Shown: one piece after another, positions 34,901 to 43,230 of the stretch
Layout of the letters: every line of letters begins with the position of its first letter
Numbering within the stretch: the stretch's first letter is position 1
NCBI GenBank assembly: GCA_033297205.1
Contig: MU859094.1
Location: 173,965 to 237,964, forward strand
DNA length: 64,000 nt
From: Pseudoneurospora amorphoporcata
Lineage: Eukaryota > Ascomycota > Sordariomycetes > Sordariales > Sordariaceae
Direction: 5' to 3'
Program-made: the position numbers and the translations under genes
Notes under the pieces: generated by a model
Database searches by the model: none
Told to the model about the DNA's origin: nothing
What the model saw: only the letters and a program-made list of their open reading frames with translations

Positions 34901-35238
34901 TCTCTAGAGACTGTCTTGGATACCGAGTCTGGGATTTTGTACTTGGAAGGCCGATTTTTTTTCCGAGGCTCGACGACGAGAGGAGGATACGGGCGAGGAT
35001 CCCGGGACGGAGTGGCTCTAGGATTCGAGGCAGAATTCGAGGCAGAGTATGGCGCCCGACGTGTTGTTGACTTTGCAAACGCCGAGAGATCTGTTGTTGA
35101 CGAGTTCGAAGATGCTGTAATGCCTCTTGTTGAAAGACAGCGTCTAAGCGAGCATGTGGTGGTGGTGGAGAGTCGAGTCGGCAGCACGGTTCTTGTCCTC
35201 TTTGATGCGGCAGCGACTGCAAGCTTCTTGTAATGCAT
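31957..35238 (-). CDS. trz1: Long-form tRNase Z (ELAC2/Trz1), tRNA 3' endonuclease
   Basis: A single exon of 1093 codons on the minus strand. tRNase Z cuts the 3' trailer from precursor tRNAs in nucleus and mitochondria. The N-terminus is rich in Arg, Ser and Thr (VLPTRLSTTTTCSLRRCL), as in a mitochondrial targeting peptide. The degenerate N-terminal metallo-beta-lactamase half includes LSHIFLSGKTDWATTGGLLG. The active C-terminal half begins at IVTLGTGSALPSKYRNVS (about residue 755). It carries the metal-binding motif SHLHADHHLG (about residues 814-823), FSGDCRPSD (about 957), IHECTFDDEL with KKHST (about 980-996) and LTHFSQRYPK (about 1014-1023). All expected zinc ligands are visible. The length exceeds yeast Trz1 (838 aa) mainly through linkers. 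The next in-frame Met is about 200 codons downstream, so dual targeting would need another mechanism than a nearby second start. Confidence 0.96.
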   Translation of the reverse strand: MHYKKLAVAAASKRTRTVLPTRLSTTTTCSLRRCLSTRGITASSNSSTTDLSAFAKSTTRRAPYSASNSASNPRATPSRDPRPYPPLVVEPRKKNRPSKYKIPDSVSKTVSRELYRYKYLYHEYSLYAPNRAFQTWKDRGTLRHTKVPDHFFGDRIAIKLAPYQIDGARFLLASPAPKEKQNPPAPAKPEHGAMRSHVQIVAAPTADTPGACLLVHYDNRRYVFGHLSEGTQRLFTEHKIPAAKLSHIFLSGKTDWATTGGLLGMILTVADVIISAKAAVEEENKLRRQKNKPEITHGGPQRIEIHGSKNLEHMLAAARRFVFRKGFPLDAHELRADPRAGNPENSKPDYEDENLKVWKIPLIATGMESRSPSSSTGSQNPRKRKLNSSEEPETMETAVEGEAVDGVDDVPAGVENDEEKTQLLMQTIIKHMFDSDWKPDALVEQSLHKVKLPAKIFVRDDEGKITVYKGPLPGRDANVPDIKVLVREPWPGALIHRLPPTDPSFDSTCYVVKNHARRGKFQPANALKYGLPKWTFSKLAKGESVTAEDGTVVTPDMVLDPPIPGHGFALIDVRYEYLLDSLLERPEWENKEIMENIDAFYWILSPEVKDDSRLKDFMAKHNSFKHIVLGQGMSPNVISFAGASGKAIMMHRMDPDRFSIPNHDNKEEALPAGLASVAELGKPGQRLLLSPSVEFQPKFANALMDTIRPITELTSTHAKAFNLALEAQQKVSDPAFAARVAESEHDIPNREAEIVTLGTGSALPSKYRNVSATLIRVPGYGSYLFDCGENTLGQLRRVYGYAETDAILRDLRAIYISHLHADHHLGVPSVLAQRAAANAAKPLTIISTPKYIGFLHEYKDVEPLDWANIKFLTLIGTGRKPTDDPNGPPSADLGPANNHFNMLPGTVCALQPAAARNADVLEFQTGLAAIDACFVDHCLGATAAVFTWPSGLKISFSGDCRPSDAFAHIGKGSHLLIHECTFDDELIGEARAKKHSTASEALDVGRKMGARRVLLTHFSQRYPKMQAPVLDELEGNEEKKGLGGDRTVVLYAFDYMKIKLGEFKMAERFLPALRELYGELENEEDEDGGEIKE

Positions 35239-36480
35239 GGAAGAACGGGTTCAAGCAAGCATTGCCTCTGACTTGGGCATTTGAGAGCGTCTGTTCGAGT
35301 GGGAAATGCCGAAAAAAAGAGTGTTGTGTAACCCGGCGCACGGAGGAGTCAATCGGTGTCGCGGGGTCTTTTTTTTTTTTCGGTTTCACAATTCAAAGTT
35401 GACATCGCGAATGGAATCTGCCCGCGGGCAACTTTTTTCTGCCTGCCCGTTGGAGTCACGCAGCTTGCAGGGCAGCAGCATCCCATTCGCGCCAAACTCA
35501 GCGCCACCGCGGCGCTTTACAGGGGGCTGGCTCAGTACTGGACGCCGGGGGTGGAAGTCCGGGCAGACAGAACGTCGGGTTAGGGTGACTGATCAAGTCG
35601 TAAAGGCCCGGGGTCCGAATATGTGACCAGAAATCAACCTCCAGATGGAAGGGTCGTCGGGTTCGCCTGGTCCTGAAGCGGCCAAGTTGACTATTTCTCT
35701 CTGGACCCCAGTAATGGATGGTCTCGGTAGACGCTTTGCTGAGTATCAAGTCCGGAATCTCGAGGTCTGGAGCTATTCAACTTCTTCCTCCATCTGGAAC
35801 TTGTCCGGGCAAGTTCAGGTATTGTATCTGATACAGAAAGAGAGGGAGCCAGATGATTAACAGCTGTAGGGCTGAATACGCCATCTGGATGTGCTGCAGT
35901 CCCTGCAAGAGGAGCTCGACCAAGACACGTGCACGGATTCGAAACTCTACAGCCGTCGAATCAGCGGCATCTGTGGACGCGAACAAGGCGCTTGTGCCGC
36001 TTTCCAACGTCTTGACCACCGTTTACGGTATTGCAACTCAGCTTTGCCAAGACATGTTCCCGATACTGCTCACTGTCAGAACTGAGGCTGTGAGCTGAAG
36101 GGTTTCAGGGGCGCATGCATGATTCTCGAGTTTGTTGAGCCAACATGTCCACCCGAGGATGGCAGGGCGCTTGGCTTGCATTTGGGCTGAATCGTGCTTT
36201 CTCTCTAGCGGCATCTGGCGCCAAAGACAGCGGCCCCTGTAGGCCTGGCTTGGTGTGAATGCAACTGATCCCAAAGAGCCTCTGTCAATCTAGGCCACCT
36301 TGTTCCCTCTCAACTTCAACTTCAACAACCCGTCAGTTCACTCGCTCATACAACCCCTAGTCACTCGTTTTCGGTCTCCATCATCACTCGGTCCCTCAAT
36401 ATCCAACAGCCCGCGACCCCTCAGCAAACATCAATGAATTCGTAGCAAGATAGATCCGCTTTGTTCGCTCGGCCACGGTG
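35239..36480. promoter_or_regulatory. Divergent promoter region of tRNase Z and a membrane protein gene
   Basis: About 1.2 kb separates two head-to-head genes. It contains a short T run (35369-35380), a telobox-like GGGTTAGGGT at 35577-35586 and a pyrimidine-rich segment with repeated TTCAACTTCAAC just before the membrane protein gene. Small open frames on both strands are not supported. Confidence 0.45.
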
Positions 36481-38758
36481 ATGGCGACGGCGGCATCATC
36501 TCGACAGACGCCGGCGACCTGGAACTGGAGTGCGACGACACTTGAATCAACGACGACCACGGGATCGAGACACTATTTCGTCGTGTTCGCGCTGCTCATT
36601 CTGTCTACGGGTACCGCAAGCGCACAATGTGGAGCCGACTTTGGATTCCCAACCGAGAAACTGCGAGTCTTCTCCCAGGACACCATCAACGTCACCTATA
36701 CTTCCATCTTTGACAAACCGAGTCTTGCCTGTTGGTGTGGCACTTCAACCGACAAGGAAAAGAGTGAGTGTTCAGTGTTTCAACCCATCCTCTCCCGTTC
36801 GCTTCACACAATGTCACCGCTCCCGCCCAAGTGCAAGACTGCAAGGCCCCGCTGCACCAAGCCCTGCAAGCCCCCGGTACCCCTCAAGGTGCCCAGCCCT
36901 TGGGGTCACAGGGGACTGATGGCAGCATTGCGATCGCAAACGAGCTTGTTGCTGGCAGACAGACTGACCTCTCCTTTCTTCCACAGAATTCACTGTCGAT
37001 CATGCAAACCCCGGTAATGGAACCACTTCCTTTCCATTGAATTTTTCTTCGACATATCCCTGTTGGTTCGAGCTTCAAGCCGATTCTGGCGATTGCAGAG
37101 TCGAAAGCCCAAAGTTCTTCATCTTCGCCAAGGACCGCGATCCCGACAATCGTCTTCCGGCAACCTTCGGCCCAAGCGCAACCATCACCGCGATAGCGAC
37201 AGCAACAGCGACTCAAACTGCCACTGGTACTGCGACCGACCAGCCGAACCTTGGTACCGTGCCGCCCTTCGCCGACGTATCCTCTATCGCAACCCCAGGC
37301 CCTCCGCAACATCCCGACCAACACTTTGCCCTCGGTGCTAGAATCGCCCTGGGTGTTGGAATCACACTTGCTTGCATCGGTGTGGGTGCCATGGCCGCCT
37401 TTTTGTACTTTAGGCGCCGGAAGAAACGACAGCAGGCCGAGCTGGCCAACGCCATCGCCGAGCACGAGTATAGACAGGGAAGGAGGGGCCCCGAGAAAAA
37501 GAGGTTTGGCGGGTTTTCGTCGTCGTCCAAAACATCGTCGGATGATCCTCTATACGATACAGTTCAGCCAATCTTTGACGGATATCCTGGATCGACAGGC
37601 TATGATGATGTACGGTCAAACGGATCCAGCGATGTCTACGGCCATTCTCCAGTGATGCCCCATTCACCTTCATGGTCATACAACCAGGGATTTTTGGGTC
37701 ACGATGCTGCCACAGGAGCTGCGCGGGAGAGAAGTACAGAAAGAGGAGGGCTCGGTGTCGGGCTTGGAGTGACGGAAAACCAAAACTTGAGCATCACCGG
37801 ACGAGAACTCGAAGCTGCCCGCGCAAAAACTGTCCAGCCAATTCCTACGTCATACGGACCGAACCCCGTCACTCCCACGCTAACGCCACGGCCAAGTTCC
37901 AGGGGAGACCTTAACGCACGAGCTGCTGCCGACTCGATTTCCCTTGACAGTCGGCTTGGAGTTCCCCCTTTGCCTCCCGTGCCCCAGTTACCTGCGGCAT
38001 CCGCAGCACCTCTCGGGGGCTATTACCCCGATTACAACAACTACGAACAGTACACTATCCCACCTCCAACCGAAGCTCCAACTCCAACGCCGGTTCTTCC
38101 TCTCCTTCCAGTGCCAACGACGTTCCCGCAAACGAACCCAACAGCCTCACAATCCCAACGACCAGGACCTCCGTTGATCGTCTCGTATGGACCCAACCGA
38201 GTAACGCCCACGCCAGCTGTGACTTCGCCTACAGTGCCTCCCGATGAATCTATGATTGAGAAACCACCCCGAGGGGTTGAATTACAGGCCGAGCCCGCAT
38301 CTCCGATGGAAAGGAGACATCCATGGCAGGATATTGATCTCCCGAGCGCCAGCAACAACGGGCCACTACCACCATACGCAACGACAGAGGAGTACGCTGC
38401 AATGGAAAGCGGCGCGATCCGTAAGCTGGAGGAGCCAAGGGCGCATGCTGAGCTGCCACCAACCAAGGATGGCTATTACCATTCTACATACGCCATTGTT
38501 GAGCATGAACTGCCGGGCAACGCGTATCAACGAGACCCTCTCTACCCGCATGGGGGGCCATCCGCGTCAGGACGTGGGAGGGATATTGACGAGCAGAAAT
38601 TCCTGCTGGATGATGTTGAAATGGCGCACTTGAAGGCGCAGAAAGAACGAATCCGGGCTGAAATGAAGAAGAAGCAGAAGCAGAAGGAGACTTATCAGCA
38701 TGACCAGGGGCAGGACCAGGACATAGCTGTAGCATCGGCGAGCTTCCCCACACGGTAA
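36481..38758 (+). CDS. Single-pass membrane protein with Cys-containing ectodomain
   Basis: Three exons, 36481-36763, 36832-36888 and 36987-38758, join in frame to 703 aa. The exon 1/2 junction is the least certain because its acceptor is CAAG without a clear branch site. After about 30 polar residues there is a hydrophobic signal or anchor (FVVFALLILSTGTASA, residues 33-48). The ectodomain holds about six cysteines (QCG, ACWC, DCK, YPCW, DCR) and a Thr/Ala-rich stalk (TAIATATATQTATGTATD) suited to O-mannosylation. A transmembrane helix (about 229-252, LGVGITLACIGVGAMAAFLY) is followed at once by RRRKKR, fixing the tail in the cytosol. The roughly 450-residue tail is Pro/Ser-rich with two related phrases (SYGPNPVTPT and SYGPNRVTPT). 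The layout recalls fungal Mid2/Wsc-like surface sensors, but I see no WSC domain, so a sensor role is only an analogy. Confidence 0.75.
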
Positions 38759-39382
38759 AACTGGCGAGAATGTGTCGGCCCATGTGAAGGGGGACTACGC
38801 TACGGGCAACTGACATTATGAGGCGAAAGTTTGAGGATTAGCATTATACCATTGGCAAGGTGTCTGGCGTTTATTTTGGGTATCGACGGGGCAGATGGCT
38901 CTTCTGCATTACAATCACATGGCACGGCATGATCCATCTGCGTAAAAAATGGCAGATCATATGCTCTGAATATATACAACCATAGTCCTATTTTAGTAAG
39001 GAAGAAGAAAGTCTTGTTTGTTCACAAATTGCGTATTCACGAAGACGAACGGGAGATCACCAGGGCTATTTTTCTGTACAGGCCCAGTACGTACCTTCTA
39101 CCCCACAGCTGCCGACCAGCTGCCACTGATAAGGTCTCCCAGTACTCCAATCACCTTGACCGCCCGGCAGAAAAAGTTACAGACGGGCATTGTGGTTCCC
39201 AAATTTTTGTTTCCCCTTCGTTCTGCGGCCGGAGGAAGAGACGAAAAAAAGACCCCACCGACTGCTACTAGTAGTTGTACAATCTCGACGATTCCACCGA
39301 ATTCCCATCCACCATTAAAGAAGTTTCCGAAGTCCTTCTTTTCAACACAACAACACCACAGCACGTTGTACCACCCACCACA
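38759..39382. other. Intergenic region and leader of drs1
   Basis: About 620 bp between two genes on the same strand. It should contain the 3' UTR of the membrane protein gene and the promoter and leader of drs1. The latter ends with CACCACAATGG around the start codon. No extra gene is supported. Confidence 0.55.
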
Positions 39383-41995
39383 ATGGCGCCCTCCCAAAAG
39401 CGCAAAGCGATCGACGACGATTTCATCCTCACCATCTCGGACAATGAAGACAACATCCCACTAGAAGAGGAGCAGGCAGTGGTACCCAGGAAGAAGGCCA
39501 AGACGGCCGAACAGCAGTCCAACAAGCAAAAGAAGAAGAACAACAACAAGAAGTCCAAGAAACAGCAGTCACAAGAAGCCACCGAAGATGACGACAAGGA
39601 CGAACAAAAAGATGACGACGACGCAGCCGACTTGGGCATCTGGGGCTCCAAAGACGAAGACGACGGCGCCATGGATACCGATTTCCAGTTCGTCGTCGAC
39701 GGCCAGAACGAAGTCGACGCCGAGTTCGACGGCTGGGGCTTCGAGGGCGCGCACAAGGGTGTGGTGAAGGGCGCTGGCGCGTTGGGCGATAAGAAGCCCG
39801 TGGATATCGATGATATTATTCGTAGGAGGAGGGAGAGGAAGGCGGCTAAGGAGGGAAAGACTACAGTAACACAAGAGGAGGAGGAGGATAAGATGGAGGT
39901 TGATGAGGACGAAGAAGAAGAAGAAGAAGACATGGAAGAGATTGATGTGGATTTGGACGATGATGAGGAGGGTGTCTTGGCTGATGATGCTTTTGGTATG
40001 GGTGTTGGGTCGGATGTGGAGGAGGAGGAGGAGGAGGAGAAGGATGCGAAGATGGGGGGTGTTGATGGGGAGGATGAGGATGACGAGGGAGATGATGGGG
40101 AGAAGGAAAAGAAGGGAAATGGTGACGAGGAAGAGGAGGGTCATGAGTCGGATGATGACTCGGTTGCTACGGCCGTCGAACATCCTGACGATGTGCAGTC
40201 ATCGGATGACGAAGACGAGGTCGATGAGGAGGAACAGGCCAAAATGAAGGAGTTCTTTGCGCCTGAGGAGGAGAACCAGTCTAAGAAGAAGGGCGAGATG
40301 TCTTCGTTCCAGGAGATGTCTCTTTCTCGTCCTATTCTCCGCGGTCTTACTTCGGTTGGCTTCACCAAGCCGACGCCCATTCAGTCCAAGACCATCCCCA
40401 TCTCGCTTATGGGTAAGGATGTCGTCGGCGGTGCCGTCACCGGTTCCGGTAAGACGGCCGCCTTCGTCGTTCCTATCCTCGAGCGTCTCCTCTACCGCCC
40501 CAAGAAGGTCCCCACAACGCGCGTCGTCATCCTCACGCCCACCCGTGAGTTGGCTATCCAGTGTCACGCTGTCGCTGTCAAGCTCGCCAGTCATACCGAC
40601 ATCAAGTTCTGTTTGGCGGTCGGTGGTCTCAGTCTGAAGGTGCAGGAGGCCGAGCTCCGTCTTCGCCCCGATGTGGTGATTGCCACTCCCGGTCGCTTCA
40701 TCGACCACATGCGCAACTCGGCCAGCTTCGCCGTCGACACCATTGAGATTCTCGTCCTTGATGAAGCTGATCGCATGCTCGAAGACGGTTTCGCGGACGA
40801 GTTGAACGAGATTCTCACCACCCTTCCCAAGTCCCGCCAGACCATGTTGTTCTCGGCTACCATGACCTCGTCCGTCGACAGGCTCATTCGTGCCGGTCTC
40901 AACAAGCCGGTGCGCATCATGGCCGATTCGCAGAAGAAGACTGCCAATAATCTTGTTCAGGAGTTCGTCCGTCTGAGACCCGGTCGCGAGCAGAAGCGGG
41001 AGGGTTATCTGTTGCACATCTGCAAGACGCTCTACACGGAGCGTGTCATTATCTTCTTCAGACAGAAGAAGATTGCGCACAGGATGAGAATCATCTTTGG
41101 TCTGTTTGGACTGTCGTGCGCCGAGTTGCACGGTAGCCTGAACCAGGCTCAGGTATGTTTATGGTCTAGGATATTCTAGATGGGGATATGGAAGCTAACC
41201 GAATGACAGCGTATTCAAAGTGTTGAGGATTTCAGAGATGGCAAGGTTAACTTCCTCCTCGCCACCGATGTTGCCTCTCGTGGTCTTGATATCAAGGGTG
41301 TCGACACGGTCATCAACTACGAGGCTCCCCAGACGCCCGAGATCTACGTCCATCGTGTCGGTCGTACAGCTCGTGCCGGCCGCACGGGTACCGCCATCAC
41401 CCTGGCGGCCGAGCCCGACCGCAAGGTGGTCAAGGCTGCCGTCAGGTCTGGCAAGTCTCAGGGCGCCAAGATCAGCAGTCGCATCATCGACGCGGCGGAC
41501 GCCGACAAGTGGCAGGGCGAGATCGACGAGCTGGAAGAGGAAATTGAGGAGATCATGCAGGAGGAGAAGGAGGAGAAGCAGCTGCAGAACATGGAGATGC
41601 AGGTCAAGAAGGGCGAGAACATGATCAAGTACGAGGACGAGATCAGCTCGAGGCCCAAGCGCACGTGGTTCGAGACGCAGGAGGACAAGAAGAAGGCCAA
41701 GGCGGCCGGGCGGGCCGAGCTCAACGGCGCACGCGACAAGCTCAAGTCCAAGAACGAGGGCAAGCTGAGTAACAAGGACAGGAAGAAGCTCGACACCATG
41801 GCGGAGCGCAAGCAGGAGAGGACGTACAAGAAGGGCAGCGCCGAGAGAGCCGGCAAGGGCGCGGTGCTGAACCTCAAGAAGGTGGTCAAGAAGGGCGGCC
41901 CTGGCGGCGTCAAAAAGGTGGGACGATCTGCTGGGTCGAAAAAGAGGGGCGGCGGTGGTGCTAGGGGTGGTGGTAAGAGCAAGGGCAGGAGGTAG
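39383..41995 (+). CDS. drs1: DEAD-box RNA helicase Drs1 (60S ribosome biogenesis)
   Basis: Two exons, 39383-41152 and 41210-41995, separated by a 57-nt intron, give 851 aa. Drs1 is a nucleolar ATP-dependent RNA helicase needed for maturation of the large ribosomal subunit. The first 290 residues are lysine-rich and then extremely acidic (long Glu/Asp runs). The helicase core has the Q motif ([13 protein letters not shown]), motif [10 protein letters not shown] (about residue 350), PTRELA, TPGR, DEAD in VLDEADRML (about 460), SAT (about 491), [13 protein letters not shown] (about 605) and [11 protein letters not shown] (about 640). The C-terminal extension contains RPKRTWFET, a phrase typical of Drs1 orthologues, and ends in a Lys/Gly-rich basic tail. 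The start was taken at the first ATG in strong context; an open in-frame stretch upstream has no ATG. Confidence 0.96.
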
Positions 41996-42118
41996 TAAGT
42001 AGATTTTGATGTGTTGCGGTTGTCAAGTCTTTTTTCAATGTAATTGAGTTTCAAGCTAGTGTATGGTGTTGATACCCAGATGGGCAAAAGAATAAAGAAG
42101 CTGTCTGTTGATGTTATC

Positions 42119-42121
<3 letters not shown>

Positions 42122-42162
<41 letters not shown>
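42122..42162. repeat. Poly(T) tract of 41 bases
   Basis: An uninterrupted T run in the intergenic region downstream of drs1. It could be the trace of a retroposed poly(A) tail, but no retrogene lies beside it. Confidence 0.95.
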
Positions 42163-42550
42163 CCAGCCGTGATCATTTTCAGGTGACACTGCGGCTTCAC
42201 ACGAGTCGATTTGGGTGTGGAGTCGCGGGTCAGGGGGCCTTGGGAAGGAAGAGCTCGACTGACCCACCCCAAAAAGGGACCCTGGTGTCACGGCAGGTAC
42301 GGGTGACGTAAACGGAAGGGATTTATTTGTCGCTTTCCCAGTGTCTCTTGACGCAACAGGCAGCTGCAATTGACTTTTTTCTCTGACAATCCTTCATTCA
42401 ACCTTTGTGGCTTCTTGGCTCTTCAGTTTTGGATTTGCGCGTGTGTTAAGTTTCCTTCAGACCTTCCTCTCTCGCAGCCACAGAGATCAGTAGAACTTAA
42501 CAAGTTTCCGAGACCAGTCAGTAGCGGCGGTCAACGGCCACCAGCTCAGC

Positions 42551-42568
42551 ATATATATATATATATAT
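42551..42568. repeat. AT dinucleotide microsatellite
   Basis: Nine AT units upstream of the App1-like gene. It could contribute to a TATA-like promoter element. Confidence 0.9.
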
Positions 42569-43230
42569 CCTCACTTCACCTACTTCTCACATCATACATA
42601 TACTTCAGCAACCAAATCGAACAAAGCCGCACCCAGCGCAGGTCGCCTCAACCCCCGTATCCCTGACCGAACAATTCCCTCCCAACCAGCCGTCCTTCAA
42701 GCCTTGGTTCTCCCAACCAAGACAAGGCTTCGGAGGCAACCCAACAATCCACGAAACTGGCGCTTTTCCCCTTCTTGCGACGCCTCTTGGGTCCGCGCAC
42801 ACACACCCGATCGACTCTCGTCCGATATCTCTTCCCCTCGACCGTCCGCGATCGATACCGCGAACACCTGTTCAACTTCCGCCACCGAACCCTCCCGCGA
42901 CACAAGATCCGGCTGCAGAGCAGGATCTACCGGTTTATCCTCGAGAGAAGGCGGAAGAAACAGGCGGGTGGGAGATTGGTGGATATCATCCGCCGCCAGA
43001 GCCGGCGGTTGGTCTATGGGACGGGCAGTGGTGGTAGTGGTGCCGGCCTTAGGAAGAGTAATATTGGTACAGGTAGTGCGACGAGCGGTGGGCCTGGTCT
43101 CGGCCCGGGACTTGGTGGCACTCGGAGGTCTTTGCCTTGGAAGCAACAGCGCCTGTTACTACCGGATCGACAAGACACAGGCACAAGCACAAGCAACACG
43201 GACAAGCGCGACACCGACGCCGACGACAAA

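Larger units (their letters stand above)
41996..43230. other. Intergenic region and leader of the App1-like gene
   Basis: Contains the drs1 3' UTR, a 41-base T tract, an AT dinucleotide repeat, and then a long pyrimidine-rich segment. From 42667 to 43230 the frame of the downstream gene is open without any ATG. It may be leader, an unrecognised upstream exon, or a non-ATG-initiated N-terminal extension. Confidence 0.55.
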
